DNA of 64,000 bases from Ophioderma brevispina (Eukaryota; Echinodermata; Ophiuroidea; Amphilepidida; Ophiodermatidae): the NCBI GenBank assembly GCA_023653785.1, contig JAMKCH010084900.1:62001-126000 (forward strand), given 5' to 3'. Position numbers and translations under genes: made by a program. Positions 21,481 to 34,529 of the stretch are shown here, piece after piece; position 1 is the stretch's first letter; each line of letters starts with the position of its first letter. The notes beneath the pieces were generated by a model. The model ran no database searches, was not told the DNA's origin, and saw only the letters and a list, made by a program, of their open reading frames with translations.

Positions 21481-24326
21481 TTTTGATTGAAAATGCCTAA
21501 CCAAAAAGAACCATTCCTTAGTATAAAAAGAGGAGAGCTTTCAAGCCATTATCGGTGATATCTTCAAATGGCAAACAAAACCACCTTCAAATTTGGTCTC
21601 AGTTTTGTTTTTGCACTGTGGTATTGGAAATTATTGTAATAAAAGTTCCCCTGTAAGGGACTTACCTGACACAACATATTTAAACAATACTTTACAAGTT
21701 GGAACAAGTTTGCAAACCCCTGGCTTTTGTGTGACCAAGTATGGAAGGCAAAACTGTAGTCAAGGTCTATGGTTGAATTTGAGTTCATTAGAGTCAATTT
21801 GCATACACCACAGGTGGGTTCTTGACCATGGAACCTAGTATAGTAGAGGAGGACCAACAACGTGAAAACCACCAATTACCTAATTCGATTACCCTTAATC
21901 TCACAAAAGCGAGGCCACTCGAGTGTATTCAGTGATAACCGAGGCCGTGTGTGATCTATATCTCTTGCCGCGGTCGATGCAGGGACTACGGGAAAAGCTG
22001 TCACAAAACTTTTGATCAGAGTGGTGACCCTGACTGTAGGGGGTTTTGGAAAGTGCATAGTACACTTCAATTTCCATCTTTTTTTGGCAACTTGTTGTCA
22101 CCAAATAGAGGAAAATATTCCGAAAAATACCAAAACCCCCATCAAAATCCGTCATTCCTTTGTGGAGCTACGACTGTAGAAAATAAGCTTGTTTGGGGGT
22201 GATTTTGTGACCCGTAATTATTAAAAATCTTGTGAAAATAATATGAAAATGTTCCGATCACTTCCGACTCTTGAGAAACGGTGATATGAAAGTTCAATGT
22301 ACCTTGTAACAATGTATAACTTCTGAACTGGTGCCCAAGCGCGCCCAACACGTGTAATTGTACCTCAAAAAACCCACCAAATTATAATATTTTAACTTCC
22401 CATTATGTTGAATTTGTTAACCGTTGTGGCTGTGTGATAAGCAGACACCATGTCGGCAACTGATCAGAAATATGATGTGATAAGTCTAACTTTATACCTA
22501 ATGAAATTTGTAAATTAAAATAATTAAAAAACCTAAAAAATCTTAAAATTGGGGGGGGGGATGTTACCGCTCTCTTCTATTCTTTTCGCCCTACTAAAAC
22601 CCCATTTTCCGGTGTCAAATGAGTTACTGTAATTGCCAATTGAACATTTTATGCTCACGTTCATCCCCCCCCCCCCCCCATCGGGGTATAGGAAAAGTAA
22701 AGTGATCCACAAGTGATGGGAGGATAGGGTGTGGCCCAATCACCACCCCCCCCCCTTCGGGAGGGAATACCAACACGCCAAGAACGACATGCCTAGTATA
22801 TCACAGACATGTGATTGAGTGAATAGATAGCAGGTCCTCCTCTTTCCTTTAATACCAAAATGAGTACCAACATACTAACATTATGTCATAATGACGTCAT
22901 ATGTGTCTCTACATGATGAAAATGTTTATGTGTTACAATATTATTTTTGAGCCTGTAAGTGTAAATTGCAAAATATCAATTTTTTGCCTATATGCACTTA
23001 TTTCATACTTTTATTATTATGATGTCATCATGAATTCATTGGATAGAATAAAATCTAAGTATATTGTAGTACAAATTTATAGGAATTGGATGTTCAATAA
23101 AGAACGTCAAGGGGTGATGGTCCCTTTGGGTGGTGTGTTACAAAAAATTGCTCATGTAGACAAGGGTTACTAAGCAATAGTTTAAATGATGAAATGGATG
23201 CTATGCGGACTTTTTCCTTTATTCAGAAAACTAACAATTTTCCTGATCTTTCAATTTCATCTTTCCAATATTGCAATTTACAATCTGCAAATTTGAGGCG
23301 GGCTTTCCCAGTATGCCCGAAGAGCGATTGCCAGTCAGCCCTCCTGCTGAGGGGTGATTATTATCGCATACTAGCGGGGGGGCGGTAAATGGGATCATGG
23401 TGAATTTTAAATAAAAAAGGCTTGGCAACGTGATAGGGTCTTTGAAACTAGTGTGTTGTTGGTCCATGTCTCTATTAGGTCCATGTTGTGACCAAGTATG
23501 AAGTTTATTCATTCATGCAAGTCATTGATAATGGCTTTAGGTGTTGGGATTAGTTGAGCTGTTTAAGCTGCTAAAGGGGCCCGCATTAAAATTAACATCA
23601 ATTCTAACCCTGTGGTTCTACCACAAGTAGGGCCTATAGGCCATTTGGCCATTTGTGACCGTACTGAAGTGAGCTCTCCTAAAGTAGGAATCACAGAGCT
23701 ATTTATTTCATCTGAAAATTCATCCCAACAACATGTCTTTGCCAAAAAAAAAAATACAATGTCCATGGGGCGTTTACAGAGAGTAACATTATCTTATGTA
23801 AAAAATGCATCTACAATGGAAATGAGAAGATGTGACTGTTTGAAAATCATTCTCTCATTATTTTTCTATTACAAATCTCGCACTGTGTCCCAACAATGTA
23901 TTCTCTTGTGGAATTTTGGGGTGGGTGCGACTGCCCCCCGAACCCCCCACCCCCCTGCGTACGGGCCATGTTATTAAAATACGATTAGTCCTGCATGTTA
24001 TAACTTTTTCTCCATTTTACACAGCTGCAAATGACATAGCATACTTTAAACAGGTTCATTATGTAATGTTCATTCAGCATAAAATTTAATGACTCATGTC
24101 ATTCATAATTGAAGGTAATGAAAATGAAATAACTGCCAAAACGAACAGGGTTAGAATATTCCGCAGGTTTTATCATTAGCATGATTGACCGGCTGAAATT
24201 TTGCTTGACCTAGCAGACTGTAACCATAGCAACCATTTGCATGCTATTATACAAACTTTGTAATCTCACCTTGGAAATATAAATATATTGATGTAGTGAG
24301 GTACATTATCTTTTTATAGGTCCTGT
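21481..24326. other. non-coding stretch with C/G tracts
   Basis: Homopolymer tracts occur at about 22550-22560 (G), 22665-22679 (C), 22745-22753 (C) and 23934-23953 (C-rich). Frames of 60-121 codons have no recognisable features and several overlap on opposite strands. No repeat family with defined ends was found. Confidence 0.45.
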
Positions 24327-24665
24327 TTAAAGGTACATGTTCCGATCACCTTTGGGACCCCTGATTTACCAAGAAAAAGTATTGATTTTGATATCAGATG
24401 AAAGGACGTATTTTTCTCATTGTCGTCCTGAAATTTGAGCTCTCAAATCCATTTCATTCCCAAGATATAAACAAAAAACACCATATTTATGGTTAACAAT
24501 CAATATAAGCACAGTATTGAGTAGGGCTCTGCAATCTGGGCATATGCTTCTACATCAAAACCGCAAGAATGTTTCCCACGGTACTTGGTGGGGCATATGT
24601 GCAAGTGCCAGGCTCCATATCAAGTTGAGGACACAATAAACATAAATCGGAAGAAGCACCTTTAA
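24327..24665 (-). mobile_element. T3 copy 2, complete TTAA element
   Basis: TTAA at 24327-24330 then AGGTACATGTTCCGATCAC, and TTAA at 24662-24665 preceded by the inverse of AGGTGCTTCTTCCGATTTA, bound 339 bp. Compared with 12173-12513 the interior is inverted. It carries CCATTTCATTCCCAAGATAT and GATATCAGATGAAAGG. Confidence 0.85.
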
Positions 24666-27412
24666 ATAGCAAATCACATATTTTTACAAAACCTTAAAAA
24701 AACAAATAATGGCTTATGCTACTACTTGAAAGAACTCCTCATAGTTTATGGTGGTTTTTATAGGGAAATACAACATAATGTATGCTAACACACTACAATG
24801 ACCTACATTTACTCTCACAAAAAAAAAAAAGCTCAAAGGCAGCCCAAAAATATGCAGTCCTGAAAGAGTTAAGAAAGATGTCACCCCAAGGCAGCAGAGG
24901 TACTTCATGACATGACCTGAATAGTAATGAATTGAGGTTTAAAACCTTGATAAGTGATAATGATAAACATTGTGTACTGATAAATATTCTGTTGATTTCA
25001 TCTCTTTCAGTGCTCTTTTTCATTGATCTTGGATTTCGCTGTGTACAGGCATTTTGTTTGTATTGCGTTCATACCAAAAGGTGAAATGCAAGTCGATAAC
25101 AGATTGGATGTGTCCGGTGGAAGGGAATTTAGTAGTTGCTAATTGGCCTTGTCATGAATGCTGGTGTGTCAGGAAGGGTAAATTGTGAAAAAGTAGGGTC
25201 GTTAATTTTCCCCCATGAAGATTATGTGACGTAGAGGTTGATTTATAGCAGAGGTCAAGTGTTTCTTCCATAAGTAGGTGGAATGCAAAATAGGCCTGTT
25301 GTGTTAATTATGTTTGACACTGTAATCTGGTTTTTAATTGTACTCTAATGGATTTAGTGATCTGCATGTTTTGGGAGACCGTTATCCATCTTAGAAATGG
25401 CAGTATAAAAGAAAAGGGATGTCTATAAATAATTATTTTTTTGGCATTTATTGAGGTGTATAGAGCAAATGATCCTTGATAATTATGTTAATGGTATTTA
25501 TCTAAGTTATTGTATTGAAGTCTTGTAAAGAGATACCACTTGCATGTGAAGATTAATTCAGACTATCTGGATTGGAGATGTTATGCACTTTCAAACTCAA
25601 GTCCCCCCTAGTAAGCATGTGACTGCTGTTTAAGATAGCAATTTTTCAGTGATGTATAATAAGGTAGCAGTTCAGAAAATGCTGACTACTGAAACACGCA
25701 ATTATGTAAAAGCTGTCTACTGGGAAGACAGCAATTTGTTCTAATATTTAACTACTAAAGAAGCAATTAGTAATGTTCATTTACTCTAGAGATTTTTCCA
25801 ATGCTATATTCACTGGTCATAGACATTCTTCCCATGTTACCCTTCGGGACGTGTGATTCAGAGATATTGCTACTCCAAATAGCTGTTATGATAAATTTCT
25901 AATATTTGCATGTGCTATTACAGGAAGTAATCTAGAAGAAATTCATAGGTCAAGACCCTTTTAATCCTTCATACGTTACATCAACCAGTTATAGATCCAG
26001 TATAACTCACAGATGTTTTCAAGGATGGCACCTAAACTTTCAAAAACGAATTGTGTTATTTTACTTATGCTTGTCCACTGTGTGAAAGAGTTTAAAGCTA
26101 AAAATGGATGTCCTGCATTCACAAGTTGGGTAATAAATTCCAGATTGGATTTTTTTTACCATACATGGTTCCCAATGCGCTACTCTCATACACATAATAC
26201 TAGGGAGCCGGGACCCCTCCCCTTTTGCACCCCCTGTTTTGGGGCGGCATTTTGGACGCCATTTTGATTTTACAAACAAGTGAAGGAATTATTTAGGCAC
26301 AGAGATGTTTATTATGATCTGAGATGTTGATCTCATATGAATTTTCTTCTTCCTTGACAATTAAGTTTTTTATTCTTGTTTTAATTTGTTTTAGTGAAAT
26401 AAACCCTATTTTGGGGGCCATCTTGGTCATAAAAGAAACCTAAAAAAAAGTTATTTTTGTTTAAGTTGGGGGGTCAAAGGTGGTGGTCCTGGCTTCAAAT
26501 AATAATGGAAACTGGAAACAAAGAGATCTGGATCATCTCCAAGTTTGGAAATGAGCGGCTTAGGTGACGGTTTTATAATAAAATAATTCTGTTTACCATA
26601 AGGGCACTGATTTGGGTTGTATCATTTCAGGAGTGGCTAAATATAAAAGCTTACAACCATGCAAAAACATATCAATTGGAATAAATCATGGGGGCACACT
26701 ATTTTCCAATGTGCCAGTGTCTAAGTAAGGCCACCCTGTTTTTTCAGCTTTTGTACAGTGCATAAGGCAGCGATAATGGATAAGTGATATGCCCAAAAGC
26801 ACACTGCCATGTTCTGTAGGAAAACCAAAATATCAAGGACAAAAGTGCTTTTAGGGCTATCTACGGCATATAGAAATCTACTTCAATGCTATCCGCTAGT
26901 AGAAAGTAATTCAAAAGACAAATTCTCATAAATTCTACAATTCAAAAGCACTTCCTTTCTTATGCTATCAAATTGGTGAAGATAAACAAATTTAGCATAA
27001 ACAATTTTATGTGTTTACCAATTTATTTTATTTCCAAACACTGGTTAAACGCTAATTAACCAAATTAGGAAATTATACCCGATACATTGTGGTTTATCTT
27101 TTGCAAAATTGTATGCAAGAGCGTCTTCCCACATAATAATTCATACGACGCCTTGGGCACCATTTAATATAGAAATTGAAAAAGTGATTGATATCAAATT
27201 GGACAATTTAAAACCACTTCGAGATAGCATGTGGAGTGCTTTCTACTCCTGAAGATAGGAATTATAAATAGTAAAATTAAACTTCTTCTGATGATTCTAT
27301 CTTCTGTAGATAATAATTAGGGTAATGTTTTTATTTAAGATTACCATTTTGAATCCTCTCCAAATAAAAATAATCAACGTTATCTGTTATGATATGTTAT
27401 CTGTTATGGATC
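24666..27412. other. non-coding stretch, weak T1-like traces
   Basis: No gene or bounded repeat. A segment at about 26015-26135 (ATGGCACCTAAACTTTC, TTATGCTTGTCCACTGTGTG, TAATAAATTCCAGATTGG) resembles T1 interior sequence but is too diverged to bound. GCTATC-type hairpin words recur near 26855-26925. Confidence 0.4.
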
Positions 27413-27770
27413 TATTGTGGGAGAGGCGTGGCCTGGGGTGAGGGGTGCCTTGCCTATGTTCGAATGCCGGTGGGGCCACTTGTCTGGGATTTATTCGGTA
27501 CTATCAATTCTGAATTGATCGTAATACCAGCTATTGATTATCAGAATACCGCTCTCCTCCATGGTTCACTTGGAATTGGGCCAAATGGGATCATGAAGCA
27601 TTACCGTCCTTCAGAGAGGACAGAGAGTCACACTGTCTATGTACAATCACAGTCAGTGTCGAATAAGGTATGGTGAAAAACCCCTGACTGTTACCAATCC
27701 GGCCCCAGCCTCAAGCAGGGCCATGGTTAGGAAGCGTCCTAATCATGGATACATGCAGCCCCACATCAGC
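27413..27770 (+). mobile_element. tRNA-derived SINE, copy 2
   Basis: The body is colinear with the minus-strand copy at 21040-21480. Shared blocks are CTGGGATTTATTCGGTACT, GCTCTCCTCCATGGTTCACT, GAGAGTCACAC, CCCCTGACTGTTACC and CATGGATACATGCAGCCCC. The head keeps a B-box-like GTTCGAATGCC near 27458 and GTGGCCTGGGG near 27429, so the promoter is more decayed than in copy 1 and there is no C tract. A 95-codon frame across it belongs to the repeat. Confidence 0.75.
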
Positions 27771-28372
27771 TTACTCAATTTGAATAATTCTACACCAACC
27801 ACAAGCCATTACTATATTCAGTTGACTTGTGGATACGCTAGAAGAAAGGGGAAGATCTCTACTCTGCATAGGTTTTGCATGTGCTATTTCAGCTGATGAA
27901 TGAAAGTAATTATTTGCAATGCCATTTACTATAGAGAGCATTCCCTTGGCACAGTTCAGTAGCCTTCATTCACCATGTATTAGAAAATACATCCCCTATT
28001 TTTGTGTATGATATTTGATATCCCAACCAATCACACAAGGTCAGTTCATGTCAATGCATGTACAAGTACAACTCACTGAACTGTGGCCATTGGTAGAAGA
28101 GCACTAAGTGTAACGCATAGTGAGATATTTCTAGACGCACTTAAGCGGTACAGTCTGTAGGCAAATTTCAAAAGTGGCCTTTTTGCCACAAAAGGGGGGA
28201 ATTTGTTAGTTTAAGATGGGCTCTTTCAACACCAAAATTTTAACTCGATTCACAAAAATATGTATTTCTTTCCCCTTGCTTGCTTGCTGCACGCCAACAT
28301 GTGTGTTAGAATTTTTTGGCATCAGAATTTTGGGGAAGAATTTGCAAATCACAAAACCTGCACATCAAGAAT
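27771..28372. other. non-coding stretch, nothing recognised
   Basis: No coding frame or repeat structure could be supported between the SINE and the T5 element. Confidence 0.5.
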
Positions 28373-28716
28373 TTAAAGAGACATGAGACATTTCTAGGAA
28401 GACGCGATCCCAATTTTTTGTTGAACCAGGTATTTTTGCATATTTGAAATGCGTATACTTATGTTTGTAAGCCGATTATGCCATCTTTATGTAATAAGAT
28501 GTTTTATTATTTTCTGTCGTGCACGGCAGAAATCAAAGCTGGTTTCTATAGGGATGATACTATAGGGAGCAATTAAAAAACAAGGTTTGTGGTTTTCTTT
28601 TGTACTTATGTGTCCCATAAACATTCAAAATTTCCTCAGTAGGTGGTCTAATGACCAATCTACAATTTTTTGAGAAATTTGTACTTAAAAAAATTCCTCT
28701 CCTTGTTCAACTTTAA
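28373..28716 (+). mobile_element. T5 copy 1, complete TTAA element
   Basis: TTAA at 28373-28376 followed by AGAGACATGAGACATTTCT. The right end is TTAA at 28713-28716 after a diverged inverse repeat. The interior shares CTTTATGTAATAAGATG, a central TTTCTGTCGTGCACG-type palindrome (28511-28532, one mismatch), GGTTTCTATAGGG and GTAGGTGGTCTAATGACC with the copy at 50066-50431. Confidence 0.85.
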
Positions 28717-29594
28717 TAAGCTTATTTTTTTCATATTGTCCATAAAATGTGATTAACCACTAAAGCACTTGATCGCAATAATGGCAATTGCTTTTGGACT
28801 TGGTAGAGAGGTACAGCAGAATCTCATTGGCGTACGGAGGTATATGAAACCTGTGGGAGCAAAATTCCAGCAATTATCCTAGTGGACTTGCTCAACCAGT
28901 GATAATTGGGGAACCAAAATCTTGCAAAAAGTAACCTAAGCTACATTCATTTAGTACATACAAAGTGTTTAGGCCAAAGTTGGTCACAATTCGTCAAAGT
29001 AGGACAAATATGCAAATTTCATATTCCCTTCATCTCCCATTATTATTTTGAGCCAGGAGGAGCAACTGTCCTCCTTTCCCCCCAAGGTCACATGCCACTG
29101 ATAATTCTGTTCTGTATAGATTTGTAGCTTATATTTATGTAGGAGACCCTCCATTTAATGCCTGCATAATTGGTTTGCTATACATAGTTCGATCATAGGT
29201 AACAATTTCTGTTAAGGGCTGGTTTGCAATTCAGCATAGAACTAAAATCCCGGTGTCATGAATTTGCTGGGAGCAGCAATGGCAACAGATAATTGACACT
29301 GTGTATTTCATTAAATATGTATTGTAGCATACCAAATTCCACAAATGAGTAGCGAAAGGGCATTTTTATTGTTATCTTAGTGGCCTCTAGGGCCCATTGG
29401 AGCACGAGAAAGGGACCGCTGGGCCACCTAAGAGATTTTTATCACCTTATCAATCACAAGGCCTTGTATTATAGTATGATCCACAAAATGCACTGAGGTG
29501 ATGTTTTAAAAGAGGGATAAGTCGCTATTCAAATCTTTCATCAACTAGGGTGAGCTGTTCCACAGTGGAAGAGTAGTGTGTGGGGGATGAGGCA
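28717..29594. other. non-coding stretch, nothing recognised
   Basis: No gene or bounded repeat could be supported. The stretch leads into a minisatellite. Confidence 0.5.
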
Positions 29595-30140
29595 CAGTGA
29601 TCATATAATGCACCAAGGTTACATAATTCACCAAAGTTTAAATAATGCACCAAGGTTACGTAAAGCAACATGCTTAGATAATGCACAATGCAGAGGCACC
29701 AAGGGTACATAAGCCCAAGGTTACATACTGCACATGTTACAAATGCACAAGATACATAAGCACAGGATCACATGATGCACCAATGTTACAATAACTGCAT
29801 CCTGCACCAAGATTCTTGTATGCAGACACCAAGTTTACATAATGTACCAGTTACCTAATGCACAAAGTTAATAATGCATCAGTTACATAATGCACCAAGG
29901 TTACATAATGCACCAAGGTTACATAATTCACCAAGGTTACATAATGCTCAATATTACATAATGCACTAAGTGTGGTTACATGATGCACCAATGTTACATG
30001 ATGCACTAATGTTTCTATGCACAACCAAGTTACAAATAATGGCACCAAGTTTACCTGATGCAACCAGGTTACCTAAATGTACATCATTGTTTACATATGC
30101 ACCAAGGTTATGTGATGCAACCAAGGTTACATAATCACAT
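29595..30140. repeat. degenerate 18-bp minisatellite
   Basis: About 545 bases consist of units close to CACCAAGGTTACATAATG, best preserved at 29890-29960. Units vary from about 16 to 25 bp toward both edges. Frames on the minus strand through it are repeats of HYVTLV and are not a protein gene. Confidence 0.9.
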
Positions 30141-31004
30141 TCACCATGGCTAAATAGAAAATAAATCACATTTTTAAATTGGTATACTTTAATTGCAAGG
30201 GCAGGGCGATGTGGCCGTACCCCCCCCAGAATCTTTATAATACTCCCCCCCCACTACTACCAAACATCTGTCCAAAAGTACTGTATGCGCTATGTTTGCA
30301 TGCAGCATTCTTGAACATCGGAGTACAGTGTATCAAGAAACCTGGATCTGGATCACAAAAGACATTGTATGACACATCTTAAATATTTCCGTTTTCTCTA
30401 ACACAGGCAAGGCACGATGTGAGAATAGGGACTTCTCGAAGTTACTCAGGTTGGTCAAGTGCTAAGAGCAATAATTTTGAGGGTGCCAATTTCTTATTGT
30501 CTGTGATTTTGTACTTGTGTCCAGACGTAGCTGGAGCTGGCTTCTTAGGACAGTCATTAAAACACATTCCGATACCATTTAGAATCTGCCGTGGTTCCAT
30601 TGATTTAAATTGCTGCAAACTCTAAAGATTCTTTTTTCCGTGACAATTCTGGTACAATCATTTTAAAATTCAGCGTTAGTACTAATATGCTGTTGAAAAA
30701 ATGTTTGGAATGGGGGACGATGTCAAATTTGATAAGCAGTGCTTCATCAATCTGGCCCTTAGACTATGAAAAGAGCATACCCATTGCATGCAATCTATAA
30801 ATGTGTGTGTGGCTTCATGGTAACACGCCACATGTTGTGCTGTGACTATGATATTTATTCTGCGTTTGCAATACGGTCTAATCATGGGGGGGGCGGGATT
30901 CTTGGGTTTTGGCGGGGGTACCATGCTCGTCCAAAAAAAGAGGGACTAGCTGCAAATGCGGGGACTACGCTGTGGGTACAAATTCACAAATAAAAGTTCT
31001 TAGT
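30141..31004. other. non-coding stretch with C/G tracts
   Basis: Short C tracts near 30221-30252 and a G tract near 30885. No gene or bounded repeat found. Confidence 0.45.
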
Positions 31005-31505
31005 CCCGCTAGGGTTTCACACCACTAATTGCTGCTCCCATTCGTTTCCTGTACAAAAGGGCGAGATGAAAACGGTTCATTTTCTCCTCAATGAAAATTC
31101 AGGACCTTATAAAGCTACATTTGCTTGAAGATCATCAATCTCCACCAATCAATCATGAAATTAGCGGGTAGTTATCCCCAAAATTTTCGAGCGACTGGGA
31201 CCGCCCAAGACTAGCACTGCCCCGTGGATCTGGAGGTCACAGACTTTTCAGTCAGGTGTCCCGTTAAGAATAACGGTTAAAATTGGTTTGTGGATCAAAA
31301 TAACCATATCAATGAAAACTTTTTTGATAGCCTACAGATTTCTATTAATATTGAAGCAACAATGATTTGCAACCCAGGAATCTCGCCATTTCTCTCAGTT
31401 GTAAGGGTCTACTAGGCGAGGGTCACCAAAAAAAAAAAACCACCTATATGCAGTGGGGGCTTGGCCGTACGGTTTCACGTTATTTACTGGGGTGTTGTGA
31501 ATCCA
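31005..31505 (+). repeat. long direct repeat D1, copy 1
   Basis: This segment is colinear with 32370-32885. Shared blocks are TTTCACACCACT, CTTGAAGATCATCA, CCAAAATTTTCGAGCG, GCCCCGTGGATC, GGCGAGGGTCACC followed by about 12 A, and CGTTATTTACTGGGG. The two copies differ mainly by many single-base gaps, often at homopolymers. Confidence 0.85.
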
Positions 31506-32369
31506 TAGAGATCTCAGATTTGTAAATTCATGCATTCTGTCATTGACTCGTGAAACCCTTCAATGTTGTGATCATAATGAGGAATAATTCTTTTTTAATT
31601 AATGTGAGCAACAAAATAGTATGTCCTAAAATATCCATATTCTGCTATCTACTGGAGATTTCTTAGATAGCGATCACCCACAAAAACATGTTTTCCATTG
31701 CTTTTAAAAACATATATCAGAAATAAAAAGAACTTACTCTTTGCTCCTATAGCCCCCCACACCCACCTTGCCTTTGAGAAGGGAAAGGAGGGGGATTAAT
31801 TCGGGGGAGGGGGTTGACCGGGGATGGGGTTTACTCGGGGGGGGGGGGGCGGGGGGGGGGCTGCTGTAAGCTGTAACACCAAAGTCCTATTATAGCTGAC
31901 AACACACTTTCATTAACTTGTATCAAAAATAGCTTCACTTCTGGATAAAAGAAGAGCGGCCCTCATGGTAAAACCCGGCATGTACATACAAATGTTCATG
32001 GCTTACCTTTTATCCATTTATTGTGGCTATTTAATCGGCCTAAACACTTGCACAAGCCAGACTGCTGAATTTTTGCACCTTCACACCGGTCATTTTACAT
32101 TCTTTTGCTTAACAAACGAGCCCGCCTAGAGTGTTTACAGCTCCATTCACTTACCTTATCTGCTCTCGAGCAGTTCTCCTGCGCTGGACCACCACCCCCC
32201 CCCACCCCCCCCCCCACCCCCCCCCCCCCCCCCCGCTTGCATGAAAAACACAGGCAGGGGGACTATTAGTATCACCAATGTTTTGAAAAACCAAGTGACA
32301 AGATCAAAAATTGACTTACCGAGGACAGGTGGAGGTCACGAACTATTTTCGCTGTCTGTAACACAGCTC
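31506..32369. other. spacer with long G and C tracts
   Basis: Between the D1 repeats lie a G-rich tract (31837-31860, one C inside) and a C-rich tract (32195-32234, two A inside). No gene seen. Confidence 0.6.
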
Positions 32370-32885
32370 GGATAGTTTCACACCACTCGAAATGCTTGCT
32401 TTCCACATTCGGCCTGTACAAAATGGGAGAGATGAAAAAGTCATTTTCTACCTCAATTGAACATCTCAGACCGTAAAGCTAACATTCTTGCTTGAAGATC
32501 ATCATAATATCTCCTACCCAATCAATCATGAAACTAGGGTAGTTCTCCCCAAAATTTTCGAGCGGGACTGGCCCGCCAAGACTAGCATGCCCCGTGGATC
32601 CTGGAGTTCACAGCACTTTTTCAGTCAGGGTGTTCCTGTAAGAATACGGTTTAAAATTGGTTTTTTGTCGGATCAAAATAACATATCAATGACAAACCTT
32701 ATTTTTGTATTCCTTTACAGATTCTATTACTTCAATATAGCCAACCAGGATTTGCAACCCAGATTCTCGCATGATCTCGTTTTAAGGGTATAATGAGGCG
32801 AGGGTCACCAAAAAAAAAAAACACCTCTATGCAGTGGGGGCTGGACCTACCGGTTTCTCCACGTTATTTACTGGGGTTGTGAATC
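32370..32885 (+). repeat. long direct repeat D1, copy 2
   Basis: Second copy of the segment at 31005-31505 in the same orientation, spaced by about 1.37 kb. It contains a 101-codon frame that copy 1 breaks by frameshifts, and no domain is recognisable in either. Confidence 0.85.
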
Positions 32886-34529
32886 CCTAGGGGTATTCAA
32901 CAGTTGTGATTGTGACTGGTTCAAGGATACAAATAGGAAAAATTAACCTAAAATATTCAAAACATTAAACCCAAATGTGTAATTTTCTTGCATTAGAGCA
33001 CACTGTGTAATTTTCTTGTATATAGATATTTTAAAGGTAGTCTTTATTAACGTATTTAGAACAGTCCCGCAGGGATAATTTCACTGCAAATGGGTCCGTT
33101 AGGGGTGATATTCACTGAAAAACTCGACAAAAATGGTCAGTAGGGATATTTGCAATGAAATTGGTCAAGTTAGGGGTCACCTTCAGAACCCCTGGAACGA
33201 GCATGGGTACCCAACAATACCCCTGAGAACCCCCCCCCCCAGGGGGTCTATTTTTGGGTGCGATCAAACTTAGAATCCCAGGAACTTGCCCAAAAATTCC
33301 TCAAGTACTGCTACCCAGGGCAGCACGCAATTCTCTTGCCAGCTCTGTAGCATCCCTGGTTACCCTTAGCACTGCTCCAATACATACAGTACCCCTGGAG
33401 AAAGAGTGTTACAGTGACCCGCAAGCATGCGTTGAGTCACCGGACTCGTCGTTGTTGTAAAAACCCTACTGGAGATGGTACAGGACAGGTCAGGTTGTTG
33501 TTGTGACAGCAGCGCATTCAATGTGCATGCACATCTATGAATCTGATGTGTAAATTAGATCTGTGAATGAAGCATGTTGCAAAGGCAGCTTTGGCATAAG
33601 AGGTAAAGTCTCCATTTTAAGGTTTTTGGTCCATTTTACCAGGTGATTGAATTGGCAAGTTTTGGGACCTGAAGGTGACTTTGCTGAAGGGTGAATAATG
33701 TTTCATTTTTGTCAAAAAGTCAGAAATTATGCATTTCATGGAGGATATTCAGAATCAATGCACATTGCATTACAAATGAGTACAACACGCTAGTATCAGT
33801 CAGTGGTTTGAGATGACTGCAGTCATGTGAAGCCATCTTAAAAAACCCACTGACTTATGTGTATAACTATACAGGATCAATATACGAGGTTGAAACGGGT
33901 TAATCACAAATTGATGGCATTTTGAAGGCACTTCTGGGCAAGAGTGCCATTTCCATTTGTGCTGGTCCCAAAGGGGAAATGTAGGATTGTTCACACAGAA
34001 AGAAATGGTACATGAAGTACATTTAAAAAAAATGCGAACAGAAAAATTGCCAAGGAGTAGCAATCCCTGCCTCTCATCCAGTTGTCCCCTCTTGATTCTC
34101 AGCATAAGGGTTTAACAGTGGGCCATATCAAAATCAAAAAGCCTATAGATAAGACTAGTGTGTTTGGGACTTATTGGAAAGATTCCCATTGCAATTGCTA
34201 AGAAGATCACACAATGTTACATTTTTCAGTTATTGTTTCTCAAATTTTATTTGGGTCTGGTTGTTGACCAAAGCAAAAGAATACAGGGCAGTGGGGTGGG
34301 GGGGATAAAGAAGAAAATAGACAAATTATTTTTTCAAACCAAACTGGTGATAAATGTTGAAGATTTGAACAACACAGGTTCAATCATCAAATTGGTGACA
34401 CCTGAGCAAGTGCGATTCAAACAGCCTTGCTGATTGGTAACTACAACATGTGTTCATTTCAAAATAACAGTTCAAATATTTAAGCTTTAGCCTTCCTCTG
34501 CCCCCTACCACCATTTCTTATCATATTGC
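32886..34529. other. non-coding stretch, one GC-richer patch
   Basis: Positions 33242-33460 are GC-richer than their surroundings and hold a 68-codon frame without recognisable features. An exon cannot be excluded, but nothing positively supports one. Short AGGGGTNNTATTC words repeat at 33060-33180. Confidence 0.4.
33799..33905. repeat. short hairpin repeat (GTCAGTGG family), copy 1
   Basis: GTCAGTGGTTTGAGATG at 33799 and its inverse ending CCCACTGAC at 33853 form a hairpin. Following words ATACGAGGTTGAAACGGGTT match GAATCTATCAGGGTTGAAAGGGTT in the copy at 58417-58520. Confidence 0.55.

Noticed and set aside
29595..30140. CRISPR array
   Set aside because: Units are contiguous and degenerate with no unique spacers of fixed length, and the context is an animal genome.
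29525..30169. repeat protein with HYVTLV units
   Set aside because: It is the translation of an 18-bp minisatellite whose unit is often a multiple of three. Frames break and overlap.
33242..33460. GC-richer patch as an exon
   Set aside because: There is no recognised protein similarity and no convincing splice sites. Kept only as a possibility in the stretch description.
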